Below, one piece after another: positions 49,963-59,628 of a stretch of 64,000 nucleotides of DNA; position 1 is the stretch's first letter, and every line of letters begins with the position of its first letter. The stretch covers positions 186,001 through 250,000 of the forward strand of contig OZ255821.1 of the NCBI GenBank assembly GCA_965277435.1, given 5' to 3'. The translations under genes were made by a program, and so were the position numbers. Under the pieces are notes generated by a model, which had not been told where the DNA came from, did not search any database, and saw nothing but the letters and a program-made list of their open reading frames with translations. This DNA comes from Bog-105 sp965277435 (GTDB lineage Bacteria; Acidobacteriota; Terriglobia; Bryobacterales; Bryobacteraceae).

Positions 49963-50745
49963 TTAAGATGCTACAAACGTCTTTCGAGTTTGGCCAGACG
50001 ACAACCAGCGCCCAATCCGATCGGCGTAGGTGCGGCTCGAGCGATGCTGCGAGTCGTCAGAAAGCATTACCTTAAATTCGCGGTTCTCGATGGATCGCAG
50101 TTCCACGATTACTCTTGACTGGACAATCCGGGAGCGGTGTATGCGGATAAACTTTGCCGGGTCGAGCCGCTGCTCGAGAGAAGCCATCGATTCGCGTAGT
50201 AGGAATGAGTGCCCATTGACATGAAGTTCGACATAGTTGCCGGCAGACCCAACCCACTCAATATCCTCTGCAGCGACGATTTGAATGCGGGATCCGGTCT
50301 GGACTGCAAACCGGGACGCATATTGATCCGATGCGCCGTCTAGCATTTTCATAACTCGCCGTGCCATGTCGGCGGCCTTCAGCTTAGAATCGACCAGATC
50401 ACGAGCTCGACTGATTGCCGCCGCGAAGCGTGTGTCGTCCACCGGCTTCAGCAGATAATGCAGTGCGTGGAAGTCGAATGCCCGCAAAACGTACCGATCA
50501 TACGCCGTAAGAAAAATGACAGCCGGCATGTTTTCTCGCGGCAATGCACGTAGAACCTCGAAACCGTCCATGCCCGGCATCTGGATGTCAAGGAATACAA
50601 GATCGGGAGATCGTTCCAGGATCCTATCCACCGCGGATGGCCCATCTCCGCATTCGCCAACGACATCAATATCCTTGAATCGGCGCAGCATGAGAACCAC
50701 CCCATGACGCGCCAATGGCTCATCATCGACGATCAGAGCCCGCAC
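49963..50745 (-). CDS. LytTR-family response regulator
   Basis: A 260-residue response regulator. The receiver domain starts VRALIVDDEPLARHGVVLML with the phospho-Asp in PDLVFLDIQMPGMDGFEVLR and the Thr/Lys switch residues in AVIFLTAYDRYVLRAF and HYLLKPVDDTRF. The LytTR DNA-binding domain follows: IEWVGSAGNYVELHVNGHSF and FIRIHRSRIVQSRVIVELRS. The GTG at 50745 is the natural start because the family begins at this point; the frame extends to 50823 within the kinase gene. It overlaps the kinase by 13 bp. Confidence 0.92.
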   Translation of the reverse strand: MRALIVDDEPLARHGVVLMLRRFKDIDVVGECGDGPSAVDRILERSPDLVFLDIQMPGMDGFEVLRALPRENMPAVIFLTAYDRYVLRAFDFHALHYLLKPVDDTRFAAAISRARDLVDSKLKAADMARRVMKMLDGASDQYASRFAVQTGSRIQIVAAEDIEWVGSAGNYVELHVNGHSFLLRESMASLEQRLDPAKFIRIHRSRIVQSRVIVELRSIENREFKVMLSDDSQHRSSRTYADRIGRWLSSGQTRKTFVAS

Positions 50746-51812
50746 AATGAAGCCTCCTGATGGTTCGGAGCTTTGCGTAACGGCAACTCTAGTACGACTT
50801 CGCAGCCGCCCGTTTCGAGCCACGCAAGTGAGAATTCAAACTCCGTCCCATAGAGTGTCTTCAGGCGCTCCTCCGTGTTTCCGAGGCCGATTCCAATTCC
50901 GTTCTTTTTGTGCTCGCCCTCACCTCGCCGACCGGAGTTCTCGATGACAATTCGCAACCTGTTGCCTGCCACCGAACTCTTAATTGCAATCCACCCCCCT
51001 TCAACCACAGGCACGACCCCGTAGCGCACGGCGTTCTCAACCAGAGGCTGCAGCAACATGTTTGGCACCAAGGCATCCCGCGTCTCCAATGGAGCACTGA
51101 TGTCGACTCTTAGCCGCTCTCCGAAACGTGTTTGCTCAATTGCCAAGTACCCCTCGGTAAAGGCCAATTCCTGAGAGAGCGCCACCTCTGGTGTGACTTC
51201 GGAAGCCAGGCTTGTCCGCAGAAGATCCCCTATCTGCGCCAGCATCCGTCTGGCCGCCGCGGCCTTTTCATCCAGGATGAGCATAGAGACGGCATTGAGC
51301 GAGTTGAATAAGAAATGGGGATTCAGTTGATAGCGCAATGCAAGCAACTTCGCCTCTCGAACCTCAGATTCTGCGCGAAGCAGCCGCTCCTTCTCCTCGT
51401 TAGATTTCTGCCATTGCTTAATGCTGAAATACAAACTACACCAGATAAAAAGAACGAAAAATGACCGCATCATGACTGCAACCAAAGCATGCCACTGTAC
51501 GTGATGGAAAATCTGCAAAACGAGGCAAGCTGCGCAGGCTACGGGAATGGATGTGACCAATGCCGCTGTGGCTGCTCCCAATTCAAAAGCGATCCAGGAC
51601 TGTGACTGTCGCAGCAGCCAACGGCAAAAAGGGTGCAGGGCACAACTTCCCAGGAACATGAAGACGATAGGCACTGTCTCTTCATCGATATGGACGCGCT
51701 GGGTCAAGAACTGATGAATCGATTCCAGAAGCTCGAAAAGATAAAAGCAGCCCCATCCGATGATTTGAAGTTTCCAAAAGGATCGCAGATTCAGGGCATT
51801 ATTTCCATTCAT
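50733..51812 (-). CDS. LytS/YehU-type sensor histidine kinase
   Basis: A 359-residue kinase with four membrane helices in its first 150 residues and no periplasmic sensor of size, then the His_kinase domain: LKYQLNPHFLFNSLNAVSML-like block (here LALRYQLNPHFLFNSLNAVS, phospho-acceptor His), NMLLQPLVENAVRYGVVPVV (N-box) and the G-box GIGIGLGNTEERLKTLYG. It probably reads membrane or ligand state and passes phosphate to the LytTR regulator. Its start codon lies only 14 bp from the terminal repeat of an IS6 fragment, so its own promoter may have been replaced. Confidence 0.9.
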   Translation of the reverse strand: MNGNNALNLRSFWKLQIIGWGCFYLFELLESIHQFLTQRVHIDEETVPIVFMFLGSCALHPFCRWLLRQSQSWIAFELGAATAALVTSIPVACAACLVLQIFHHVQWHALVAVMMRSFFVLFIWCSLYFSIKQWQKSNEEKERLLRAESEVREAKLLALRYQLNPHFLFNSLNAVSMLILDEKAAAARRMLAQIGDLLRTSLASEVTPEVALSQELAFTEGYLAIEQTRFGERLRVDISAPLETRDALVPNMLLQPLVENAVRYGVVPVVEGGWIAIKSSVAGNRLRIVIENSGRRGEGEHKKNGIGIGLGNTEERLKTLYGTEFEFSLAWLETGGCEVVLELPLRKAPNHQEASLCGL

Positions 51813-51825
51813 GAAGGAGATTCAG

Positions 51826-52090
51826 GGACTCTGTTGCAAACGGTAGATGGGCTCAGAATGAGGCATGCCAAACGGTTTCAAGGGACTTCACTTTTCTGCC
51901 GATTTTATCCCGCTGTGCGTACGTTGGTACCTGAAGTTTAACGTCAATTATCGTCATCTCGCGGAGATGATGCTGGAGCGCGGGTTTGAAGTCCATCAAA
52001 CCACACGATTTACCGTTGGATCCAGACCCCCGCAACTGGAGAAGCTGATCCGCTGGTATCAGGGCTATATACCGGCTGTTCGCGACGAGC
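51826..52090 (+). pseudogene. IS6-family transposase fragment
   Basis: The left inverted repeat is GGACTCTGTTGCAAACGG (IS6/IS240 consensus GG.TCTGTTGCAAA). The start of the transposase follows: FKGLHFSADFIPLCVRWYLK, then YRHLAEMMLERGFEVHQTT and, after a one-base shift (IYRW in the next frame), PQLEKLIRWYQGYI, corresponding to VRWYL..LSYRDLEEMM..RG..VDHTTIYRWV. The rest of the transposase and the right end are absent. The remnant sits at the start of the LytS gene. Confidence 0.75.
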
Positions 52091-52600
52091 GGATGCCTCG
52101 GTTATCACCTCAAAACCGGCCATATGCAATCACTTCAAAACCGGCCAGTGGAGCTGACCCAGAACAACACTTAGTTATAGCCTGCCAGCGGCTGCGTTAA
52201 CAACGGCCAGGCTTCTGAAGGCGCGTCTGATGCGCCTTGCAAGGATTCTGGCCAGAAAGCGATACATCTTGGGTGCGCGAGGGCAGCGCCCTCGCTTCAA
52301 GGAAGCTTTTTTACTTAGCAGCCCGTTTTGGTTCTCAAAACCGTAGCGGAAGGAAAAATCAACGCGCATAAACGCGCTACAAAGCCCTCCTAACAAGGTG
52401 GTTGTGGTTTTAGTACCTCCCAAAACAGGTAGAAACATGGCGTGCCCATGGCTAAGAAACCCATGGGACTTAGGGCGCGGGGCGGCAGTCTTGGTGCGCC
52501 AGCTTTTGGGGCCGCACTTCAGTGCCGCGTCTCAAGTTCTACCGTTTCTGACACGTAACAACTACGCTGAAGAGAAGTAAAATTCGGGTGAGGCGATCTC
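52091..52600. other. 510-bp gap with short repeats and hairpins
   Basis: No gene is supported. It contains two 19-bp direct repeats (52104-52122 and 52129-52147; ATCACYTCAAAACCGGCCA, one mismatch, period 25) that look like the multiple terminal repeats of IS21-family elements. A GC-rich hairpin (GCGAGGGC-AGC-GCCCTCGC, near 52277-52295) and an A/T-rich tract follow. Confidence 0.45.
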
Positions 52601-53076
52601 TTGTCGGTTCCGTTTACCATTCGTCGGCTTGCGGTCGATGACGTTGCATTGATGCAATCAATGTTGACCGTCTTCGGCGAAGCGTTTGATGAGTTGAACA
52701 CTTATAACGCAGCTCGCCCAAGTAATATCTACATGCAGCGCTACTCGGCAGCGAATTATTTCATCGCGCTAGCAGCGTTGAAGAACGGCTCCGTCGTGGG
52801 TGGCATCGCCGCTTACGAACTGCGTAAATTCGAGCAGGAGCGAAGCGAATCTACATTTATGACCTGGCTGTAGCCGAGGCGCATCGGCGGCAAGGTGTCG
52901 CGACCGCCCTAATCGAGGAACTCAAGAAGATTGCCGCAAGACGCGCGGCCTACGTGATTTTCGTTCAAGCGCATATCGGCGATGCTCCGGCCATCGCTTT
53001 TTACACGAAGCTCGGAGAGCGTGCGGACGTGCTGCATTTTGACATCGCGGTTCCATCTGTTGGCTGTGAAGGGTAG
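52601..53076 (+). pseudogene. AAC(3)-I-like aminoglycoside acetyltransferase, frameshifted
   Basis: A GNAT protein of the aminoglycoside 3-N-acetyltransferase I type. The first frame (52601-52873) reads TIRRLAVDDVALMQSMLTVF, GEAFDELNTYNAARPSNIYM and SVVGGIAAYELRKFEQERSE. At about 52847 one A is missing (AGCGAATCTAC instead of AGCGAAATCTAC). The next frame continues IYIYDLAVAEAHRRQGVATA, LIEELKKIAARRAAYVIFVQ and YTKLGERADVLHFDIA to the stop at 53074-53076. The full length would be about 158 residues, as in AAC(3)-I. Whether it ever conferred resistance is unknown. Confidence 0.85.
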
Positions 53077-53289
53077 TCTCAAAATGCATCCGTTAGGAGA
53101 CGCGTTTGAGGCATGGGAATGCGTGAGCTGATGTACTTCGCCGAAAGACTTAAACCTTACGTTATCTCACTCCATGAACAACGCCCTAGACCTCAGGCCT
53201 AAACCGGTGGCTTGCGGCCCGCCAGTCTCTTTGCCGCCCTCTCAGGCGCTTTCCGCCCCGCCGCTACTTGACGGCACGAATACCCCGGA

Positions 53290-53645
53290 GTGTCAGGCAT
53301 CGGGTCGAAAATTTCTATCAGGCCAATCGAGCGCATCTTTGAGAACTGGGTGAATCGCAGCGAAAGCGCCCATACCCGCCGCGCCTACCGGGATGACTCC
53401 GTGGCCTTCGTCCGCTTCCTCGGTCTGGCCTGGTCGGAAGAGGCTTCCGCCTTGTTGCAGGTCTCCGTCCTGGACGTGCAACGGTTCCGAGAAGCGCTGC
53501 CGGAGCTGGGGGCGGCCAACAAACCCTGAACCGGCGCATCTGCTCGCTGTCCGCCTTCAAAATCATCAGCCAGAAGCTGAACAGGGCCGAGTGGGGCGAC
53601 GGGGTGGTGGAAGAACTCGCTCAATTCATCGCCAAAACATTGTGA
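53290..53645 (+). pseudogene. Tyrosine recombinase N-terminal fragment, frameshifted
   Basis: The core-binding (SAM-like) domain of a phage integrase: FENWVNRSESAHTRRAYRDD, SVAFVRFLGLAWSEEASALL and LDVQRFREALPELGAANK. One base is missing in AACAAACCC; the next frame continues TLNRRICSLSAFKIISQKLN and EELAQFIAKTL, then stops. The whole catalytic domain (R-K-H-R-H-Y) is absent. The frame may start farther upstream (ATG 53174) if another indel is assumed. It directly follows the AAC(3)-like gene. Confidence 0.7.
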
Positions 53646-53826
53646 AATTCCAGGCCTGGCTACAATTTGCAAAATCGAAAGGCTCACATCCATTTTTGGT
53701 CGGTCAACCGCAAGCTCGTCAAACTATTTCGAGATGCCGCATGTTGGCTCTCAGGTCATAGGCAGTTAAGCAAAGTGCTGATCAGTTCGGACGGCGTGTC
53801 GACAGTCTGAGCAAGATGGCGTTTTC

Positions 53827-54402
53827 TCAAGTCCGCCTCGGCCAAGGTTCCCAATAGTGGGATAACTGACCACCTTCGGCAGCCAGTTGGCGTGCTCGAT
53901 CTGGACTTAGTCGGGACGACTGTCGACTGGAGTGCTCGCCGACAGACCAAAACTCCGATTCCCTCCAGGCATCCCCGTCAGTGTGAATATTGATTTCTTC
54001 ATGGAAACGGCCGGCTGTTAGATCGTTGACATGTAATGTCATACGCTCGATCTCACCTTGGGCATTCTCCTTGCACGTATCGCATCCGCAGCTCGGGAAG
54101 GCGATCATGCACCAGCGTCCAAAACGGATCTGCAGCCCAGGGAAAGCTGAAAAAGCAACTACTAAAGGCGCGGCCGTAGCTTTCTGCGGTAGCATTCTTA
54201 TGCTCGGCCGCGCTAGTACGTAGCGCTGCTCTAGTTCGGCATCAAGTCCATACCCTTCGAAACGCTCGATGTCAAACTCCAGCTCCAATTGTTCCAGCAA
54301 TCTCCCGGCAGTCTCATGCAGCAGCCCGAATCGCTCCGGGTTTGTGACGCGGGAGTACGCCTCGGCAGACAATGCGTCAACGTCCCGTCGATCTTCGTCC
54401 AT
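53827..54402 (-). CDS. DUF6226-like protein
   Basis: A 191-residue soluble protein. YSRVTNPERFGLLHETAGRL, then PLVVAFSAFPGLQIRFGRW, AFPSCGCDTCKENAQGEIER and LTAGRFHEEI, with the closing LSHYWEPWPRR, match the pattern I remember for DUF6226 proteins (actinobacterial, function unknown). The conserved CGCDTC motif may bind a metal. It stands alone in the eroded region, with no obvious partner. Codon choice is not visibly different from the neighbours. Confidence 0.65.
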   Translation of the reverse strand: MDEDRRDVDALSAEAYSRVTNPERFGLLHETAGRLLEQLELEFDIERFEGYGLDAELEQRYVLARPSIRMLPQKATAAPLVVAFSAFPGLQIRFGRWCMIAFPSCGCDTCKENAQGEIERMTLHVNDLTAGRFHEEINIHTDGDAWRESEFWSVGEHSSRQSSRLSPDRARQLAAEGGQLSHYWEPWPRRT

Positions 54403-55042
54403 GATCTAGTGATTAGCACGAGCTTGGCCGAAAAGGTATTGGACACTTGAGTGGAGTCCAGGCACGTGTAGTTGATAAAGGCTAGCGTGCCAGTAGAGTT
54501 CCAATGGTATGCAGAAGGCGGTCACGCCTTTGGTCTTCCAAAACGAAATATCGTGCCACGGCATGGCCGCAACTCGTGGAGACCTGACTATGAATAATCG
54601 GGATAATTTCGGAGTAGCCATCACATCCGTGAACCTTGCAAACCAGGGCTTATGCAGAAGTGGGCCAGGAAGTCGGGGTGCTCCGGAAGGCACTCGTCCG
54701 ATCGGCGGAAGAAGTCCTCTCACGAAGAACCCGAATCGACACATCGACGTTGCAGCCTTGAAACTGATCAGCGGAATTTTCGGTTCCCGTCTTCATCCTG
54801 AACCATTCTCAACTACAGCGGGGGATTCAGGTCCCGGCGCGTTGTTCGACAAGTAAGCTGCCGGTATTTGCGAAGAACTTAGTCCTCCCCCTTAGGCTAG
54901 TTCGCCAAGGCGTCGAGCGTCCGCTTCATCATCGCCATTCCCTGGCTCCTTACGCGAGAACCCTTCCGGTGATAGATGCGTGGCACACGAGCGCCGAGCA
55001 TGCCGCATAGAGCAGCTGTGGCAGTGCTAGATTGGTCGTAAA
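54403..55042. other. 640-bp gap without a supported gene
   Basis: Frames exist on both strands (e.g. 54406-54744 minus, 54509-54856 plus), but they overlap each other and show no family motif. A short plus-strand stretch near 54640-54760 (YAEVGQEVGVLRKALVRSAE) looks protein-like but has no proper start and no match that I know; it may be the end of a decayed gene. Confidence 0.4.
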
Positions 55043-55993
55043 ATGATCGCCGATATCGAGCAGATCGAAGCACACCGCCCGGCGCTGACGGGCCACTGCT
55101 ACCGGATGCTCGGATCAGCGGTCGATGCCGATGACGCAACGCAGGAAACCATCATCCGAGCATGGAAGCATGCCGATCAGTTTGAAGGACGGGCAGCTTT
55201 ACTGACCTGGTTATATCGCATTGCAACCAACGTTTGCATTGCTGAACTGTCCGATCGCAAGCGTCGAACACGCCCAATGGAAGAGCGGCCGGCTGGTGCA
55301 ACTACCGATGCGCTGGTCCAACTTCCGCGCACACATTGGATCGAGCCGATTCCGGATGCGCGCGCAATACCGGCAGACGCCGACCCTTCGGAACGCGCGA
55401 TGCTGCGCCAGAGTATTCGGCTCGCGTTCGTCGCTGCTGTCCAGAGTCTCGCCCCAAAACAGCGCGCCGCGTTACTCCTGGTCGAAGTGCTCGGCTGTTC
55501 TGTCGCCGAAGTGGCGGAAACACTAGGCACGTCAATTGCTTCTGTCAACAGCGCACTCCAGAGGGCCCGTGCTACTCTGGCTGGCCGGAATTGGCGCGCC
55601 GTCCCGCCCGCACTGACGGAATCCCAGCAACGGTTGTTGAATCAATACGTCGCCGCGTTTGAGAGGTACGACGTCGATCAACTGGTAGCGCTATTGCGCG
55701 ATGACGCAAAGTTCTCCATGCCCCCTTACGCCCTCTGGCTTCAAGGCCCGGAATCCGTCCGCTCTTGGCTTCTGGGTATCGGCTCGGGCTGCCGGGGTTC
55801 TCGCCTTCTGGCAACTGCGGCATGCGGTTCGCCGGCTTTCGGTCAATACAAGGCAGACCCGGATGGTGGGCATAAGCCGTTCGCTTTAGTCGTTCTCGAA
55901 CTCTCCGGCGACTACATTGCAGGCTGGAACTCGTTCCTGGACACGGAGACGCTCTTCCCCAAGTTCGAATTGCCGCTACACCTTTCCGCGTAA
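55043..55993 (+). CDS. ECF-type sigma factor with SnoaL-like C-terminal domain
   Basis: A 316-residue sigma-70 family factor. Region 2 is HRPALTGHCYRMLGSAVDAD, DATQETIIRAWKHADQFEGR with WLYRIATNVCIAEL. Region 4 is AAVQSLAPKQRAALLLVEVL, GCSVAEVAETLGTSIASVNS and ALQRARATL. A domain of about 120 residues follows (LNQYVAAFERYDVDQLVALL, RDDAKFSMPPYALWLQGPES), a SnoaL/NTF2-like module as in the SigX5-like ECF groups that work without an anti-sigma factor. It probably activates its own promoter and perhaps the receptor genes that follow. Confidence 0.92.
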   Translation: MIADIEQIEAHRPALTGHCYRMLGSAVDADDATQETIIRAWKHADQFEGRAALLTWLYRIATNVCIAELSDRKRRTRPMEERPAGATTDALVQLPRTHWIEPIPDARAIPADADPSERAMLRQSIRLAFVAAVQSLAPKQRAALLLVEVLGCSVAEVAETLGTSIASVNSALQRARATLAGRNWRAVPPALTESQQRLLNQYVAAFERYDVDQLVALLRDDAKFSMPPYALWLQGPESVRSWLLGIGSGCRGSRLLATAACGSPAFGQYKADPDGGHKPFALVVLELSGDYIAGWNSFLDTETLFPKFELPLHLSA

Positions 55994-56036
55994 CCATTGG
56001 GCGCTGAGCGATCAGCAATTTTTTAGGCGGGAACCG

Positions 56037-59000
56037 ATGAGTTTAGCGAAATTCGTCAATCCAACAGTTATCAGGAGTCTCGCTATGCAAGCTTTTCTGG
56101 TTTACTGGCGTGCATCGGCACGCTTTACGTTCTTGGGCTATGTTCTCGCGCTAATTCTACCCTCCGCTGCCTTCCCGCAGTCGATCACCACGGGCTCGGT
56201 AACCGGTATCGTCACGGACCAGACGGGGGCTGCAGTTCCGAATGCAACGGTCACTTTGACGGGTTCGGGGACCAATGTGTCGCAAGCAACGCGCACGGGC
56301 GGTCAGGGCGATTACCGGTTTGCGTTTGTGGCTCCGGGTAGTTACCGAGTAGAGGCCACGGAATCGGGATTTCGATCGAAGGCTCTCGAAAATGCCATCG
56401 TCGTTGCCGGGCAACCCACTTCCGCTAACTTCCAACTCGCATTGGCCTCGGCGCAGCAAACAGTCGACGTGGCGGAAGCGATTAGTACGTTACAAACGCA
56501 AAATGCAGATACAACGACTACATTCAACGCTCAGATGATTCAGAACCTGCCCAATCCAGGGGGTGATATCACGTACGTGGCGCAAACCGCGCCTGGTGTA
56601 GTGATGAACACGCAGGCCGGTTACGGCAATTTCGCGGCAGAGGGCATGCCCGGAACATCGAATCTCTTCAGCGTCAATGGCCAGAACTACAACGATTCCT
56701 TCGCTAACCTCAATAGCAGCGGAGCTTCCAATCTGCTGCTTGGCTCAAACGATATCGCCGAGGCGAATGTAATCAACAACGCGTATTCGGGGCAGTATGG
56801 GCAGTACGCCGGGACGCAGATCACTTACATTACAAAATCCGGAAGCAACGAGTTTCATGGCAACGCGATTTATATGTGGAATGGCCGGGCCTTGAATGCG
56901 AACCAGTTTTTCAGCAATCAAGTAGGGCAGACCAGGCCATTCAATAACTTCAACCAATGGGCTGCGGGGATGCAGGGGCCGATCTGGAGAAACCGCACGT
57001 TCTTCGACGTTGATTATGAAGGTCTTCGGAACGTACTGCCGACGGCAAGTGCCCTGACACTCGTCCCTAGCCCGCAATTCCAGGCGGCAACTTTGGCAAA
57101 TTTAGGCGCGGTGGGTCAAGCCTCGGAGATTCCGTTTTACAACAAGATCTTTGCGGTGTATAACGGGGCGCCTTCCATCGGCGGGGCCATCCCGGTTCCC
57201 GCTTCGCAAGGATATGGTTGCCAGGGTTTCACGGGCTTGCCGGCCGGCGTTCCCTGCGCGGACGAGTTTCGCACAACGCCCCCGAACACCAACAAGGAGT
57301 ACCAGTGGTCGGCGCGAGTGGACCACAACTTTAGCGACAAAGACCACGGCTACATTCGCGTGCTGCGCGACAACGGATACCAGCCGACGTTTACCAGCCC
57401 CTTCGGCCCAACCTTTAATGCACAAAGCAATCAGCCTCAAATGAACGCCCAGCTTAGCGAGACGCACACGTTCGGGCCAAACACAGTAAACCAATTCAGC
57501 GGGTCCGCGTTCTTCAATGCGTCGACCTTCGCACCCAGCCATCCGGCTGCAGAACTCGCGGCATTGCCGACGTTCGTGAACTTCTCGGGCGGCGCTTTCG
57601 CGTCGGTCGGCGCTTTTGCCCAGCCGGGCGGTTTCTTCTATCCGCAAGGAACCCGAGTGTTCCAGTACCAGATTCTCGACGACTTTTCGCATGTTCGCGG
57701 AAAGCACACACTTCGCGCCGGGTTCAGTTGGCTTCATGACAACGTGACGGGTCTGGATTTCCAGGCGCTCGGCGGTCCCATCTATGGGTCGATTACGACG
57801 AACCTACCCGACTTTTTCAATGGGGCCGGCCCCAACACCTCTCTCAATCAAGCTTTTCCGTCGTCGCTGGAGGAGGGGTTGCGTTACAACACACTAGGCG
57901 GGTACGTTGCCGACGATTGGAAAGTCAGCAACGCCTTAACCATCTCCTTGAATCTGCGGCTCGAGAGCTATGTGAATCCCACCTGCGATGCGAACTGTTT
58001 CTCTCGCCTGACGACGACCTTCAACGGCTCGCCGATGGCGAACGCGGCGTCTACGCCGTACAACCAATTCATCGTATCGGGGCAGCACACGGCTTATCCC
58101 AACACGCAAACGGTCGTTTGGGAACCCAGGGTGGGAATTGCCTGGCGACCTTTCGGCACTAGTAACACGGTTATTCGAACCGGCGCCGGCGTTTTCGCCG
58201 ATGAGCTGCCGGGGTTATTAGCGGAAAGCGCTGCATTTAACTCCCCGGGACTTAACGCATTCACCATCGGAAACGGGGCTATTGCGCCCGGCGTCCCCGG
58301 AAGCCTCTTCACGACCACGGCGGCGGCAAATCAAGCGCTTCGCTCGCAATTTGGTTCTGGCGGAAGCTTCAATTCCATTTCCGCGGCGGTGCCCGGCTTC
58401 GCCGCACCGAGTTTCACCTCTTTCCCGAGCTACTTCCAGCAACCTACCTACTACAAATGGAACTTCGAGGTGGAGCAGGCAATCACGCCGAAGATGGTGC
58501 TGACGCTGAACTACTCGGGCATGCACGGCAGTCACATTCCGGTGGCGGATGGAGGTTTGAACGCTTATTGCCCTGCGAGTGCATGTCCCCATGGCTTCGC
58601 TGGGCTGCCCGCAACGCCGGCCAACCCGGCGCTGGGACTAGTAACTCAGTATTTCTCGGGTGGAAATTCCAATTACGATGGACTTACGGTCAGCTTCGAA
58701 CGACGGCTCTCCGCCGGACTTACTTTCAACTTGAACTATACCTGGAGTCACGCTCTGGATATCACGTCAAACGGCGGTATCTCCAATCTGCCTTTCGCCA
58801 TTCTGAGCACGAATGCCAGCATCACGGTCCCACAGAATCCGTTTAACTTTCGAAGCAATTACGCAAGCTCCGACTATGATGTGCGTCACTATGTCAGTGC
58901 TAACTTCGTGTGGACCGACCTGTTGCGCCATGTGGGAATGCATTGGGGTCCCAACCGAATCTTTGGCGGCTGGTCGCTTTCGAGCAATTGGTTCTTCCGC

Positions 59001-59495
59001 ACGGGCCTACCGTTTACGCCGGTAGACAGCTCTGCCTTGGGCGCGTTGCTCGGGTTTAATTATGGCAACGGGTCATTTGGCGAGGCGATTTTCGCTTCCC
59101 CTGGTACTTCTTCGCTTCCAGCAAGCTGCAACAATGCCGTTAACACTCCTTGCCTCACCACCTCGCAGTTTGCTCCCAGCTATGCGGCAAGCGGGGTGCT
59201 TTCAGGTTTCGGGACGGCCGGGCGCAATTCCCTCCGCGGTCCGAACTTCTTCGATGTCGATATGGCGCTGATGAAGGAGGTGGCAATCACCGAACGCGTC
59301 AGGTTCTCGTTTGGCGCACAGGCGTATAACCTGTTCAACCGTCCTAATTTTGATCAGCCCGTGGCCGACATCGCGAATTCGCAATTTGGTTACAGCGTCG
59401 CCGCGGTTGGACCGCCCACCAGCCTCTTGGGATCGTTCGTAGGAGCGGGCAGCTCGCCCCGCTTCGTCGAGATCAAAGGTGTTCTTCGGTTCTGA
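56037..59495 (+). CDS. Oar-like TonB-dependent receptor with carboxypeptidase-regulatory-like domain
   Basis: About 1152 residues. A long N-terminal region with a membrane-like segment (FTFLGYVLALILPSAAFPQS) serves as the signal. The CarboxypepD-reg-like domain is GIVTDQTGAAVPNATVTLTG; the plug region has ITYITKSGSNEFHGNAIYMW; the barrel carries repeated strands such as LTFNLNYTWSHALDITSNGG and ends with EIKGVLRF, a terminal Phe strand. No lesions are seen. It starts 44 bp after the ECF sigma gene on the same strand, so the sigma factor may control it. The ligand is unknown; such proteins usually import large organic nutrients. Confidence 0.92.
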   Translation: MSLAKFVNPTVIRSLAMQAFLVYWRASARFTFLGYVLALILPSAAFPQSITTGSVTGIVTDQTGAAVPNATVTLTGSGTNVSQATRTGGQGDYRFAFVAPGSYRVEATESGFRSKALENAIVVAGQPTSANFQLALASAQQTVDVAEAISTLQTQNADTTTTFNAQMIQNLPNPGGDITYVAQTAPGVVMNTQAGYGNFAAEGMPGTSNLFSVNGQNYNDSFANLNSSGASNLLLGSNDIAEANVINNAYSGQYGQYAGTQITYITKSGSNEFHGNAIYMWNGRALNANQFFSNQVGQTRPFNNFNQWAAGMQGPIWRNRTFFDVDYEGLRNVLPTASALTLVPSPQFQAATLANLGAVGQASEIPFYNKIFAVYNGAPSIGGAIPVPASQGYGCQGFTGLPAGVPCADEFRTTPPNTNKEYQWSARVDHNFSDKDHGYIRVLRDNGYQPTFTSPFGPTFNAQSNQPQMNAQLSETHTFGPNTVNQFSGSAFFNASTFAPSHPAAELAALPTFVNFSGGAFASVGAFAQPGGFFYPQGTRVFQYQILDDFSHVRGKHTLRAGFSWLHDNVTGLDFQALGGPIYGSITTNLPDFFNGAGPNTSLNQAFPSSLEEGLRYNTLGGYVADDWKVSNALTISLNLRLESYVNPTCDANCFSRLTTTFNGSPMANAASTPYNQFIVSGQHTAYPNTQTVVWEPRVGIAWRPFGTSNTVIRTGAGVFADELPGLLAESAAFNSPGLNAFTIGNGAIAPGVPGSLFTTTAAANQALRSQFGSGGSFNSISAAVPGFAAPSFTSFPSYFQQPTYYKWNFEVEQAITPKMVLTLNYSGMHGSHIPVADGGLNAYCPASACPHGFAGLPATPANPALGLVTQYFSGGNSNYDGLTVSFERRLSAGLTFNLNYTWSHALDITSNGGISNLPFAILSTNASITVPQNPFNFRSNYASSDYDVRHYVSANFVWTDLLRHVGMHWGPNRIFGGWSLSSNWFFRTGLPFTPVDSSALGALLGFNYGNGSFGEAIFASPGTSSLPASCNNAVNTPCLTTSQFAPSYAASGVLSGFGTAGRNSLRGPNFFDVDMALMKEVAITERVRFSFGAQAYNLFNRPNFDQPVADIANSQFGYSVAAVGPPTSLLGSFVGAGSSPRFVEIKGVLRF

Positions 59496-59628
59496 AACGT
59501 GCTCTTCCGCGAGAGACGCGAAATTCACTACCGCGTACAGTCCAACGCGCTGGCCCCGACAGCAACCGGCACAGGGCTGCGCATCGGGCCTACCTGATGT
59601 TTTTCGCGAAAAAGGGAGATGATTAAGC

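Noticed and set aside
53077..53175. Integron attC site after the AAC(3)-like gene
   Set aside because: GTTAGGA and CGTTATC resemble core sites, but no pair of R'/R'' and L'/L'' boxes with the right spacing could be laid out.
54509..54856. 115-codon plus-strand ORF
   Set aside because: Overlaps an equally long minus-strand ORF, no recognised motif and no Shine-Dalgarno.
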